This document shows, piece by piece, positions 9,774-18,795 of a stretch of 64,000 bases of DNA. The notes beneath the pieces were generated by a model, which saw only the letters and a list, made by a program, of their open reading frames with translations, made no database searches and was not told the DNA's origin. Source of the stretch: Oceanospirillum sediminis (GTDB lineage: Bacteria; Pseudomonadota; Gammaproteobacteria; Pseudomonadales; Halomonadaceae). The DNA is taken from assembly GCF_014164585.1 (NCBI RefSeq), contig NZ_JACJFM010000024.1, positions 16,852-80,851 of the forward strand, written 5' to 3'. The number at the start of each line of letters is the position of its first letter. Within the stretch, counting starts at the first letter, position 1. Made by a program: the position numbers and the translations under genes.

Positions 9774-10196
9774 AAATCACTAAAAGGTGGATAGTATTCA
9801 GAAGGTCAAAGGTAATTCTGATCTGCCGCATCGGTTAGTGCAAGTTTACTGGTAAGAAAAATGAATATGCTATTCCTCTTATTGATCATGACTAGGTCCG
9901 GGGACGAAGAGTTTTCAGGCAATGATTAATGCTTCTTGTCTGGTACAGGACTGAGCAGAGATCAGATTCAGTTTGCCGATAATATACTGTTAGCTGTACC
10001 TGTTAATATCTGGGTGAATCCTGAGAAAGACTATGGTAACTATTTGATTCAATTGCTTAAATAGAGTAATTGCCCGAATTTTTTATGACCTGCTGGTCAG
10101 TTACGTGGTCTGAAAAATAATCTAAATAAGATATGTCTCATGTATAATCTGTCCCATATTTTGACATGACAATTGTTGATGTTTTGGGATGGTTCT
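9774..10196. other. Intergenic region, no gene seen
   Basis: About 420 AT-rich bases lie between divergent genes. The only recognisable signal is a TATAAT hexamer at 10143-10148 that could be the -10 box of the AhpD-like gene, although no good -35 box is at the right distance. No RNA gene or conserved ORF is visible. Confidence 0.5.
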
Positions 10197-10538
10197 ATGA
10201 GTAAAAGTTACAAGCAGATTAATCAGGATCAGAGATCACTGGGACAAGCGTATCGTAAAGAAAGCCCGGATACGATGAGCGCTTTTATTGAATTACATAA
10301 AGCCGCGTTTGCAGAAGGTGATCTGTCAGTTAAGTACAAAGAGCTGATTGCGACGGGTATTGCTATTGCAGCCCGATGTGATGGCTGTATCGCTGCTCAT
10401 GTTCAGGCCGCGCTGAAAGCAGGAGCGAGTAAACAGGAACTGGTTGAGACGATTAACGTGGCAGTACTCATGGGAGGCGGGCCTTCCGTTATCTACGGTA
10501 CTCAGGCGTTGTCTGCTGTAGAAGAGCTGGCTCAGTAA
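10197..10538 (+). CDS. AhpD-like carboxymuconolactone decarboxylase family protein
   Basis: This 113-residue all-helical protein of the CMD/AhpD family has the redox motif CDGC (Cys61, Cys64) followed by His68, the arrangement used by AhpD-type peroxidase-linked thiol proteins. The flanking helices match the family (KELIATGIAIAARCDGCIAAH and a later INVAVLMGGGP). It probably acts as a small cytoplasmic thiol-disulfide or peroxide-handling protein. I use the ATG at 10197 (MSKSYKQ), which has GGGATGG just upstream. An ATG at 10173 would add eight residues. Confidence 0.87.
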   Translation: MSKSYKQINQDQRSLGQAYRKESPDTMSAFIELHKAAFAEGDLSVKYKELIATGIAIAARCDGCIAAHVQAALKAGASKQELVETINVAVLMGGGPSVIYGTQALSAVEELAQ

Positions 10539-10608
10539 CATAGCGGAACTATCTCTGCGGCATGGGTAAAATGGTGACCGGTTTAGTCGAATGAAATGCC
10601 GAGGCAGA

Positions 10609-10633
10609 GCAGGTTCACATAGTGTGAACCTGC
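10609..10633. terminator. Perfect 11-bp hairpin between convergent genes
   Basis: GCAGGTTCACA and its exact complement flank a TAG loop. It lies between the AhpD-like gene and the convergent aminotransferase and has no T run, like the hairpin at 8477. Confidence 0.5.
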
Positions 10634-10645
10634 AGATCATACCAG

Positions 10646-11827
10646 TTAGTTCTGATAAACCTTTGCAGCCGCTTGTGCCGCACCCTGACCAACATCGATT
10701 CCCTGCTCACGAATAGTGTTTTCAAGCGCATCCAGACACTGCATCACATTACGGCGGTTACAGCTGGCTCCCATCAGGCCAATGCGCCATACTTTTCCTG
10801 CCAGAGCACCTAAGCCAGCACCGATTTCCAGACTGTAGTTCTGCAGTAATGCAGAGCGAACAGCGGCTTCATCAACACCTTCCGGTACTACGACAGAGTT
10901 TAACTGTGGCAGACGATATTCTTCATCAACCAGCAATTCCAGACCCATTGCTTCCAGACCCGCTTTCAGAGCCTGATGGTGCAGATCATGTCGTGACCAT
11001 GCATTCTCCAGCCCCTCATTCAGCAGCAGTACCAGAGATTCATGCAGTGCATACAGTGCATTAACCGGAGCCGTATGATGATAAGCACGCTTACCGCTTC
11101 CACCCCAGTACCCCATAACCAGGTTTGTATCCATGAACCAGCTGGCTACCGGTGTTTTTCGGGCTTTAACGACTTCAACGGCTTTGTTACTGAACGTCAC
11201 CGGAGAAATGCCAGGCGGACATGACAGACATTTCTGAGTACCACTATACAGAGCATCGATGCCCCAGCCGTCAACATCCAGTTCAACGCCACCCATCGAG
11301 GTGACTGCATCAACAATAGTCAGTGCATTGTTTTTCTGAGCGATCTGACACAGTGTTTTTGCATCAGAGCGTACGCCAGTAGAGGTTTCGGCGTGTACAA
11401 ACGCAAGAATCTTAGCATCAGGGTGTTCTGCAAATGCGGCTTCGACTTTTGCCGGATCAACAGGTTGTCCCCACTCATCTTCGACCATAATGGCAGTACC
11501 GCCGTAGCGCTCAACATTTTCACGCATACGGCCACCGAATACACCGTTCTGGCACACAATCACTTTGTCACCGGCTTCAACCAGGTTTACAAAACAGGTT
11601 TCCATACCTGCTGAGCCTGGAGCGGATACCGGCATGGTCAATTCGTTTTCAGTCTGCAGAACAGCTTTCAGCATTGTTTTGACCTGATCCATCATTGAGA
11701 TGAACTCAGGGTCCAGGTGGCCAATAATAGGGCGAGCCATGGCAGCCAGTACTCTTGGATCCACGTCTGATGGACCCGGTCCCATCAGAGTCCGAACAGG
11801 TGGATGAAAAGAGCTGTATGTTGTCAT
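10646..11827 (-). CDS. Class V aminotransferase (alanine/serine-glyoxylate type)
   Basis: This 393-residue PLP enzyme of fold-type I, class V, is closest in appearance to the alanine-glyoxylate / serine-glyoxylate aminotransferases and the related small subunit of soluble hydrogenase group. It begins with the typical LMGPGPSDVDPRVL. The PLP-pyridine aspartate is Asp173 in VDAVTSMGG, and the Schiff-base lysine is Lys199 in GTQKCLSCPPG. The C-terminus has the usual WRIGLMG segment. It probably transfers an amino group from alanine or serine to glyoxylate. With glyA and sdaA elsewhere in the window this fits glycine/serine turnover, but the amino donor is not settled by sequence. Confidence 0.9.
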   Translation of the reverse strand: MTTYSSFHPPVRTLMGPGPSDVDPRVLAAMARPIIGHLDPEFISMMDQVKTMLKAVLQTENELTMPVSAPGSAGMETCFVNLVEAGDKVIVCQNGVFGGRMRENVERYGGTAIMVEDEWGQPVDPAKVEAAFAEHPDAKILAFVHAETSTGVRSDAKTLCQIAQKNNALTIVDAVTSMGGVELDVDGWGIDALYSGTQKCLSCPPGISPVTFSNKAVEVVKARKTPVASWFMDTNLVMGYWGGSGKRAYHHTAPVNALYALHESLVLLLNEGLENAWSRHDLHHQALKAGLEAMGLELLVDEEYRLPQLNSVVVPEGVDEAAVRSALLQNYSLEIGAGLGALAGKVWRIGLMGASCNRRNVMQCLDALENTIREQGIDVGQGAAQAAAKVYQN

Positions 11828-12199
11828 TATATTAATCCTTATCTGGGTATGCCCCGTAGCTTTCAGCCTGTCGGGCTATTAAATCTGGGCAGTGACTATG
11901 TACCTGAGCAAACGTTTCTTTGCAAAACTTGCCATATTCTCCAGCCGTTGACTGGAGATTATCGAAACACTCTGGTTCAGATGCGTATTGTTTCGTGATA
12001 TTGCCCACAGTGACATTAGCATTTGGGCTGAAACAATGTGAGTCAGATAGTCCAGAAATTACACAAAAACGATGCATTGCACAAATTATCCTGTCTGGAC
12101 ATCCCGGAAAAATCGACTAGTTTTCAAAGAGATCGCTGTAAAAATAAGTTTGTCACTGAGAACGGAATGCCGTATGCAGAGCGCATAGCAGGATGTTAT
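11828..12199. other. Intergenic region, no convincing gene
   Basis: About 370 bases lie between the divergent aminotransferase and solute-binding protein genes. Short readings exist on both strands (for example 81 codons on minus at 11832-12077) but show no family features, no ribosome site and overlapping alternatives. It probably holds the two divergent promoters. Confidence 0.5.
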
Positions 12200-12988
12200 A
12201 TGGATAATCGTTTATCTCTTTCTTGTTGTCTTCTGGCTGTTCTGGCTTTTTCTGCGCAGAGTGATACCAGAGAAGATTGTCAGCCATTAATTATGACTGC
12301 TCACCCCGAGTACCCTCCTTATCACTGGAGAGAGGGGGGGCTGATTGCAGGGGCCAGTGTAGAACTTACTGGTAAAATTCTGGATGAGATGGGTATTTCC
12401 TGGATCAGTACTTACCGGGGACCATGGAAAAGGACCCTGAATGCTGTTCGCAGAGGGGATGTCGATATGGTTGTAGCTCTGAAGAAAACAGCAGAGCGTG
12501 AAATGTATATGGAATATACCAGTGAGCCTATTTTTCAGAACCCTTTTGCGATATTTGTTCACCAGTCCTCAGTCTTTGAATATAACCAATGGAGTGATCT
12601 GATCGGAAGATATGGGGGAAAGAATGCTGGTGATCGTTATGGTCAGGCATTTGATAATTTTGTAAAGAGTAAATTAACCGTTGAAGTCGCGTATTCAACG
12701 GACAGTAATTTTCAGAAGTTGAAAAAAGGCCGGATAGATTATTTTATTCATGGTCGTTATGTAGGGCTGGCTCATTTATCTCAAAGAGATGATGGTCACG
12801 AGTTTCTGGTCTCAGATAAGAACCTCAATGATGGCTTTATTCATAGCGCATTCAGTAAAAAGTCGCCCTGTCTTCATCTGCTACCTGAAATCAGTTTACG
12901 CTATCAACAGATGCTGATTAGCGGAGAAGCAGAAAAGATTCTTCAGGATAATATAAAGAAATGGGCCGAAGCAGAGTCTGCCCATTAA
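12200..12988 (+). CDS. Periplasmic solute-binding protein, family 3
   Basis: This 262-residue protein has an N-terminal export signal (MDNRLSLSCCLLAVLAFSAQS) and the bilobed family 3 binding-protein pattern: TAHPEYPPYHWREGG at the start, VELTGKILDEMG, and a cleft strand RGDVDMVVALKKTAEREMYMEYTSEPIF. No permease or ATPase gene is adjacent, so it may serve a remote transporter or act as a sensor partner. The ATG at 12200 is preceded by AGGATG. The longer reading from 12038 places 54 polar residues before the signal and is rejected. Confidence 0.83.
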   Translation: MDNRLSLSCCLLAVLAFSAQSDTREDCQPLIMTAHPEYPPYHWREGGLIAGASVELTGKILDEMGISWISTYRGPWKRTLNAVRRGDVDMVVALKKTAEREMYMEYTSEPIFQNPFAIFVHQSSVFEYNQWSDLIGRYGGKNAGDRYGQAFDNFVKSKLTVEVAYSTDSNFQKLKKGRIDYFIHGRYVGLAHLSQRDDGHEFLVSDKNLNDGFIHSAFSKKSPCLHLLPEISLRYQQMLISGEAEKILQDNIKKWAEAESAH

Positions 12989-13192
12989 ACCAGGGAATAT
13001 GTTTCATCTTAATATCGCTGAACATATCGGAGCGCTACTATGTACTGTGCGGCAGGTTGTGTGGGGACCGCCGTTAATTCTTTTCGCTAAGCACTTCACA
13101 TCAATATTTCTTTCCTCTCCGGCCAGAGAGGCCAGAGAGGCAAAAGATATACATATCGAAAAGCTTGTGCAGGTACGCTTCAGGCTGAGTCA

Positions 13193-13942
13193 TCAGCCCT
13201 TATTGCAATTTTTAGGTAAAGACCAGGACTTACTGGCAGTATAATTCTTCAGGTTATCGGGGATTTCCCGGATTTTTTCGCCAGTCAATTGCTCAATCTC
13301 TTTAATAGAAACCAGATAGTCATCCAGCTTTTTACGCCTGGCGTCTTCTTTATTAGGTACAATCCAGCTGATAATCTGTTCGTTACCCGGAGTACCTTTC
13401 AGTATCAGTTTCCACATTGCATCCGGGGTACGAATACCGTGACTGTGCAGGAAGTGGTCATCACTGCTGTCATTGCCCCAGACAACACCACCTATAACCA
13501 GCAACTCTTCCTGGTCACGATGACATTCAATGATCTCTTCCGTTCTTAACCAGGCGCCTCTGTTTGCATTGGCAGATTGAGGAATGATATTGCTCATGTA
13601 GTTCGAGTCTTTGATTGCGGCCGGATCTGAGTCCATATGGTTGGCCGGTACCAGGTGTCCTCGATCATAACGGCCCTCAGGGAATTTGCCTTTATATGAT
13701 TTGGATGAGAGCTGGCGACAATTTTCAGGAATTTTTTTGTCCAGGTAAAACTTATGATGGCGTTTTGCATTACCTGTGTCGCGTTGGGCATTATAACGAA
13801 AACGAACAGCGCCTCTTTGTTCGCAATCCAGCCAGATAGTAAAGCCGGTATAATCCAGCCTTATTATCTGATCTGATTTATGATTATCAGAAAAAGCAGG
13901 CAGGGAAGTCAGTAATAAAAGTGTAGCAATAAGGTGTCGCAT
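13193..13942 (-). CDS. Exported DNA/RNA non-specific endonuclease (NUC1 / EndoG family)
   Basis: This 249-residue beta-beta-alpha-metal nuclease has a clear signal peptide (MRHLIATLLLLTSLPAFS). The catalytic motif DRGH is at 93-96 (general base His96). The downstream NIIPQSANANRGAW block (118-131) supplies the Mg2+-binding asparagine. Length and layout match Serratia nuclease/EndoG relatives. It probably degrades extracellular or periplasmic DNA and RNA, perhaps for phosphorus and nucleotide scavenging, which would fit the neighbouring PhoX enzymes. It is convergent with the solute-binding protein gene. Confidence 0.9.
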   Translation of the reverse strand: MRHLIATLLLLTSLPAFSDNHKSDQIIRLDYTGFTIWLDCEQRGAVRFRYNAQRDTGNAKRHHKFYLDKKIPENCRQLSSKSYKGKFPEGRYDRGHLVPANHMDSDPAAIKDSNYMSNIIPQSANANRGAWLRTEEIIECHRDQEELLVIGGVVWGNDSSDDHFLHSHGIRTPDAMWKLILKGTPGNEQIISWIVPNKEDARRKKLDDYLVSIKEIEQLTGEKIREIPDNLKNYTASKSWSLPKNCNKG

Positions 13943-14230
13943 AAAAATCTCCGTAATATGCGGTTATATGCCTTAATTCTAACACTTGTTGCGAAGCTAT
14001 GGCGCTATATGTCGCAGTTGCCTGTTAATTCTGTTGTTTTTTTTATCTATATCTTTCCTCTGGCTTACCTGTGTTTAATCAGAATTCAGCCTGCTTTTTC
14101 AGCAGGTGATCAGGCAATTTTTCAGCCCTTTACCCAGATTTGTGATGGAGTCGATATTTTGTAATTTTAACGTTAGTTTATGTTATAAAATGTGTGTATC
14201 TTTGAGTGATCCACTTCAGGAGCACTCGTT

Positions 14231-14713
14231 ATGTTCAGCCGTAAAGATCAACCTCAGAGCCCATCTCAGGCCAGCGATCTGATTTCCATCGGGTCAGAAA
14301 TTGTTGGTGATCTGCGTTTTAATGGTAGTTTGCGTATTGAAGGAAGAATTTTTGGTAATCTGATTGCTGATGATGATTCCGGAGCAACGGTCATTATTTG
14401 TGAGTCCGGTATGATTATGGGGGAGTTATCTGTTCCTGTTGCTATTATCAGGGGGACCGTTCAGGGCGATGTACATGCCTGTAAACATCTTGAACTCTCT
14501 GAGTCTGCCTCAGTGGAAGGCGATGTGTTTTATGACATGATCGAAATTGAATGCGGTGCTGGTGTTACTGGCAAGCTGGAAGCAATATATCGGAATGATA
14601 CTCCGGGAAATCCGTCTATGCCGAAACGACGTACGCAACCTGAGCCTAATTGGACAAAGTTTACTGATCAATCTGCTTCTGTTACCCATCTTGCTAAAAA
14701 AAGCAGCAGATAG
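14231..14713 (+). CDS. Bactofilin (polymer-forming cytoskeletal protein)
   Basis: This 160-residue bactofilin has a disordered polar N-terminus (~15 residues), then a central beta-helical core of short repeating strands (SEIVGDLRFNGSLRIEGRIFGNLIA, and later VQGDVHACKHLELSESASVEGDVF), and a proline/lysine-rich tail. Bactofilins polymerise without nucleotide on the cytoplasmic face and position cell-wall or polarity factors. No adjacent M23 peptidase, a common partner, is seen. The ATG has an AGGAG site and a short leader. Confidence 0.92.
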   Translation: MFSRKDQPQSPSQASDLISIGSEIVGDLRFNGSLRIEGRIFGNLIADDDSGATVIICESGMIMGELSVPVAIIRGTVQGDVHACKHLELSESASVEGDVFYDMIEIECGAGVTGKLEAIYRNDTPGNPSMPKRRTQPEPNWTKFTDQSASVTHLAKKSSR

Positions 14714-14818
14714 TCTATGTGTACAGTCAATCGGAATTCAATGTCGAAGAGCCCGGATAACCACTGATTCTACGGCAAGTATTTTCTTTTTAATCGTTAT
14801 TATTACCCCGCATCTTGC

Positions 14819-14850
14819 CAGTTTTCTGATCAATCAGAGAACTGTTTTTT
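14819..14850 (+). terminator. Rho-independent terminator of the bactofilin gene
   Basis: A stem of about 10 bp (CAGTTTTCTG / CAGAGAACTG, one T-G pair) is followed by six Ts, about 105 bases past the stop codon. Confidence 0.75.
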
Positions 14851-14943
14851 CTGATATCTGAAAACCACCGCTTATGGCTGTGATGATTGTTTTTTATGAA
14901 TCGGAAAAATGTTGCGCGGGGTCGTAGTTTCTGAATAAAACCT

Positions 14944-15780
14944 TTAATCATCAGAGCTATCGACAGAATGAGTCCGGTTTGTCTGAAACCGGTTCGGGCT
15001 CAGACCTGTTTGCTGCCGAAACATATAGATAAAAGAAGATGCTGAGTTATAACCCAGTTCAAAAGCGATGTGGGTAACACTCCGGCCTGCATTCAATAAC
15101 TCTATCGCTTTGTGTAAACGTAACTGCCGTCGCCAGTGTTGCAGACCGATACCTGTGGCCTGTTTAAACCGGCGCTCTAATGTACGTTTAGATAAATTCA
15201 GGGTGGCAGCCAGTTCAGCGGTGGTTCTTCTGTCTGCGGGGTGATCGTACAAATACTGGCACAGCCGATGAAACTGGGGATTGTCAGGCCAGGGCAGACG
15301 TTGATGATCCTGCTGTAATCTGGGAAGTACGGCCAGAATCATTGCCATCACCTGATTTTCATAACCCTGTTGCTGATATTGTGCAGGAAACTCAGCTGCT
15401 TCTGATATCAGAGCCTTTATCAAAGGCGACATTAACAGAACCTGATTTTTATCCGGTAGTTGATCGTAGCGACAGTCAATATAGAGGCTTTTTAGTTCTG
15501 CGCCGTAGTGACTGCTGACTTCATGTCTTGTTCCTGCTGGTAACCAGACTGCTTTTTCCGGTGGAATAAACAATCGTTCACCTGTGACATCTGCAATAAG
15601 TACTCCGGATACCGCATAAAGTAACTGATGCCACGGATGCTGGTGTCTGGGGAAGTAATGCCCTGGCGGCATCACTTCCTGACGAATGTATAACTGCCGG
15701 GGTAAGGTCTGCATTTCAGGCAAAGGCAGTACTTTTATCATGCTGTCTGTTTCTGTTTGCACCGAAGATAATAAAGCCAT
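14944..15780 (-). CDS. AraC-family transcriptional regulator with cupin sensor domain
   Basis: This 278-residue regulator has an N-terminal AraC-type cupin domain (GHYFPRHQHPWHQLLYAVSGVL, metal-site-like histidines, then KAVWLPAGTRHEV) and a C-terminal double helix-turn-helix (TTAELAATLNLSKRTLERRFKQATGIG..., then ITHIAFELGY-like SVTHIAFELGYNSASSFIYMF). I take the ATG at 15780 because an AAGGAT site lies 6-7 bases upstream. The reading from 15858 is probably too long. It is divergent from the rhodanese gene, 134 bases away, which is its most likely target. Confidence 0.9.
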   Translation of the reverse strand: MALLSSVQTETDSMIKVLPLPEMQTLPRQLYIRQEVMPPGHYFPRHQHPWHQLLYAVSGVLIADVTGERLFIPPEKAVWLPAGTRHEVSSHYGAELKSLYIDCRYDQLPDKNQVLLMSPLIKALISEAAEFPAQYQQQGYENQVMAMILAVLPRLQQDHQRLPWPDNPQFHRLCQYLYDHPADRRTTAELAATLNLSKRTLERRFKQATGIGLQHWRRQLRLHKAIELLNAGRSVTHIAFELGYNSASSFIYMFRQQTGLSPNRFQTNRTHSVDSSDD

Positions 15781-15914
15781 CGTCATATCCTTGCATATGC
15801 TGGTGACGCTGAATCGATATATTTTGTCTTTATGTATAGAGAATGCGCTATAGCTCATCTATTAGTATTTAAGTCAGATAATGATCAATGAGTTATTTTT
15901 TCAAGGAGATCAGC

Positions 15915-16319
15915 ATGACAATAAAAATAACAAAAGGCATTTATCAACTGGTAGAAGAAGCCAATCAGGTTGTGGAAGAGATTTCAGTAGAACAAGCACA
16001 GGCCTTGCACGGCCAGGACGGTATTCAGTTTGTAGATATTCGTGATGTTCGCGAGCTACAACGTGATGGTGTTATTCCGGGGGCTTATCATTGTCCCAGA
16101 GGGATGCTGGAGTTCTGGGTTGATCCTGAAAGCCCTTATGCAAAAGAAATTTTCCAGCAGGAGCTGACCTTTGTGCTGTATTGTGGCGGTGGATTACGTT
16201 CAGCCCTTGCCGGACGGACGATTATTGATATGGGGTTGACGAATGTTAAGCATGTTCACGGTGGCTTTGCCGCCTGGCGCAAAGCCGGGGGACAGATTGA
16301 AGAATACAAAAAGGGCTGA
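15915..16319 (+). CDS. Rhodanese-like sulfurtransferase
   Basis: This single-domain rhodanese of 134 residues has the CH2A-like block FVDIRDVRELQRDGVIPGA and the active-site loop CGGGLR with Cys90. The six-residue loop favours sulfur rather than arsenate or phosphate transfer. No export signal is present, so it is probably a cytoplasmic persulfide carrier or thiosulfate sulfurtransferase. The ATG at 15915 is 5 bases after a strong AAGGAGA site. It is probably controlled by the divergent AraC regulator. Confidence 0.9.
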   Translation: MTIKITKGIYQLVEEANQVVEEISVEQAQALHGQDGIQFVDIRDVRELQRDGVIPGAYHCPRGMLEFWVDPESPYAKEIFQQELTFVLYCGGGLRSALAGRTIIDMGLTNVKHVHGGFAAWRKAGGQIEEYKKG

Positions 16320-16447
16320 AATATCATTATGAGCCAGGCCTGCGCTTTTGAGATCTGCTATCTCTGGAGCTGCGAGCAGAGCATGTTGAGTGATAACAAG
16401 CCTCTGTCAGAAAAGCCCTGACTAATCGCCAGGGCATCTGTAATATG

Positions 16448-16469
16448 ACCGGAACTTTTCAGTTCCGGT
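16448..16469. terminator. Hairpin between convergent genes
   Basis: An 8-bp perfect stem (ACCGGAAC / GTTCCGGT) with a 6-base loop lies between the rhodanese and the convergent exported PhoX gene. It has no T run. Confidence 0.5.
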
Positions 16470-16521
16470 TCCTATCTGTACTCATATACTCTGTTGATAC
16501 AGACGTCTGAGTACTGATAGC

Positions 16522-18546
16522 TTAAACAGCAATTGGGCCACCATCGGCTTTTTGAATAACAACGGTCGATGCACGTGGCCGCAATATTGTGCCTTCCGGC
16601 GTTGCTTCTGTGGCATCATCAGACACCGGCCAGTTACCCGGATGCTGGATATTTACAAACATTGCCGTGTTGTCCGGGCTGAAGGTGATGCCCGTCACTT
16701 CACAGCCGTTCGGGCCAACGAAGAAACGCTTCAGCATATCCTGATTGTCAGCAGTAATTACGGTCTGGTTACCTTCAGTATCAACAACAGCAGATGGCAC
16801 AACAGCCAGAACCTGGTCATTGGTGTCATCGGCAACATCAGAACCGTTATCGGTCTGAATCCACATGATGCCGCGGCTGTCAAAGCCCATGCCATCGGGG
16901 CTGGCAAACTCATTCATGGCTGTCAGACCTGAGCGGTTTACGTCAGCAGGAGCAGAGTCATTAGAACCGTAGACGAAGATTTCCCAGTTGAAACCTGTCA
17001 TGTCATCTTTCTCATCCCAGCGGATGATATGACCATATGGGTTATCAACACGTGGGTTAGCCGCATTGGCTTCTTCGCGTTTGGTGTTATTGGTCAGTGT
17101 GAAGTAAACCTTATCGTCAACTGGATTCAGTGCACACCATTCTGGACGATCCATCGGAGTCGCACCAACAGCATCTGCTGCGCCACGGGTGTTCAGGATA
17201 ATACCAGCCAGATCACCGAACTTATCCCCCAGTGTCTGCCCATCCTGAGCGACGGTATTAACCGTCAGAGGCAGCCATACGCCGGTACCGTCCGCATCAA
17301 AACGGGCTACGTACAGGGTACCGTCATCCATGTATTTGGCACCCGTTGCCAGACGATCAGTCGGATTAGCATCTGCCGGGTTCCACAGTTCACGGGATAC
17401 AAACTTGTAGATGTATTCGAAGCGTGAGTCATCACCAGAATAGAAAACAACCGGCTGGCCTTCTTCCAGTTTGCCTGGCCAGCAGCCCTCGTGACGGAAG
17501 CGGCCCAGCGCAGTACGTTTTACAGCACGGCGAGAGGTATCGAACGGATCGATCTCAACAATGTAGCCGAAAGTGCTGCCTTCATTGCGATAATCCTGTG
17601 TTGCATCTACTCCGGTTGGCGTGATGTTAAAGCGAGCAAACTCGCCCTCTGATTCCGACAGATCCCCTGCTGCTGTTTCCCAGCCATAGCGGCTCTTGTT
17701 GCTGAACCCGATGCGCTCCTGTTCCGCGGTCATAGTGCCATCATGAACAAAGATGTTTGGCCAGTTCTCTTCACAGGTCAGGTAGGTGCCCCACGGCGTA
17801 TAACCGTTGCCACAGTTGTTGTTTGTACCACGGGTCCGGGTGCCATCCAGGGAGAAAGGAGTAATCAGATGACTGCTGCCAGCCATGGGGCCAGAAATAT
17901 CCATGACACTGTCAGAAGTGAAACGGCGGTTCAGTGGATCACTGTCAATCACCTGCCATGTACCGTTGGTACGACGAATACGTACGACAGCCACACCGTG
18001 TGCGTAGATCTCTTTACGTACTTCTTCAACCGGGCGATTGCCTGATTCATCCGTAGTGGCACCATTCGGGTGTAACGCGCTCTGATCGATATATTCATGG
18101 TTTACAACCAGTAATCCATCATCAGAGCTGCCGTTGATTGGGAAAAAACGCATGCCATCATGGTGCATGCCCATACTGTTCAGCTGGTCAGTTGCAGTGT
18201 TGGTGCCATCATTTTTCCAGGCTTCGGCTGTGCTGTTCAGTGGGGTTCCCCAAGGGGCCAGTACAGAGGCTGTGTAGCCCGCAGCCACGACACAGGCATC
18301 CGTTTTAGAACCTGAAATGGATTCAAATGCCAGTGCTATGTGATCCATAGTGCCACTATCGGCAGAGTCAGAGTTGTCACTATCGCCAAAACAACCCGTC
18401 AGGCCAACGCCAGACAGCATTGCAACAGCGCTGACAATGCCGCCACGGACAACAGAGCGGCGTGACAGGTTAGTTTCAAGAACAGAACTGAATGGGGTGT
18501 TTTCACTCTTGTTATGAACAACATCACTGCTGGTGAACTTACTCAT
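16522..18546 (-). CDS. phoX: PhoX-family alkaline phosphatase, Tat-exported lipoprotein
   Basis: This is a 674-residue PhoX/DUF839 phosphatase. The N-terminus has a twin-arginine signal (Arg29-Arg30 in SRRSVVRG), a hydrophobic stretch and a lipobox-like LTGC with Cys52, suggesting Tat export and lipid anchoring. Family blocks are complete: GLLVVNHEY, NNCGNGYTPWGTYLTCEENW, ALGRFRHEG, DRPEWC and NIQHPG. PhoX enzymes release phosphate from organic esters with a Ca2+/Fe3+ cofactor and are common in marine bacteria. A cysteine is present in both TCEENW and NNCGNG. An AAGGAA site precedes the ATG. No Pho box was recognised. Confidence 0.92.
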   Translation of the reverse strand: MSKFTSSDVVHNKSENTPFSSVLETNLSRRSVVRGGIVSAVAMLSGVGLTGCFGDSDNSDSADSGTMDHIALAFESISGSKTDACVVAAGYTASVLAPWGTPLNSTAEAWKNDGTNTATDQLNSMGMHHDGMRFFPINGSSDDGLLVVNHEYIDQSALHPNGATTDESGNRPVEEVRKEIYAHGVAVVRIRRTNGTWQVIDSDPLNRRFTSDSVMDISGPMAGSSHLITPFSLDGTRTRGTNNNCGNGYTPWGTYLTCEENWPNIFVHDGTMTAEQERIGFSNKSRYGWETAAGDLSESEGEFARFNITPTGVDATQDYRNEGSTFGYIVEIDPFDTSRRAVKRTALGRFRHEGCWPGKLEEGQPVVFYSGDDSRFEYIYKFVSRELWNPADANPTDRLATGAKYMDDGTLYVARFDADGTGVWLPLTVNTVAQDGQTLGDKFGDLAGIILNTRGAADAVGATPMDRPEWCALNPVDDKVYFTLTNNTKREEANAANPRVDNPYGHIIRWDEKDDMTGFNWEIFVYGSNDSAPADVNRSGLTAMNEFASPDGMGFDSRGIMWIQTDNGSDVADDTNDQVLAVVPSAVVDTEGNQTVITADNQDMLKRFFVGPNGCEVTGITFSPDNTAMFVNIQHPGNWPVSDDATEATPEGTILRPRASTVVIQKADGGPIAV

Positions 18547-18683
18547 CTGGTGGGGTTCCTTAATGGGATTATTCTGCTAATCAGTTTATGAGACAAGCGA
18601 CACCATAAGGCAGATATATGATTATCTGGTTACCATCAGATGTGTTTTTTGTTGCTTAAATACTACAGAGGTCAACAAGAGTG

Positions 18684-18729
18684 GAGAATAAATAAACTGC
18701 CTCAATCAGCATGATCCTGATTGAGACAG
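18684..18729 (-). terminator. Probable terminator of pepQ
   Basis: On the minus strand a 13-bp stem with one mismatch (CTGTCTCAATCAG ... CTGATTGAGGCAG) is followed by TTTATTTATT, about 65 bases past the pepQ stop. Confidence 0.65.
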
Positions 18730-18795
18730 GAAGAGCACGTCAGCGACAGGGCTAACGTTAACTACTCAGAACTTTTATTTTCTGCTCAGGATCAA

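Noticed and set aside
11832..12077. 81-codon frame just upstream of the class V aminotransferase
   Set aside because: No ribosome site or recognisable features, and competing frames overlap on the other strand.
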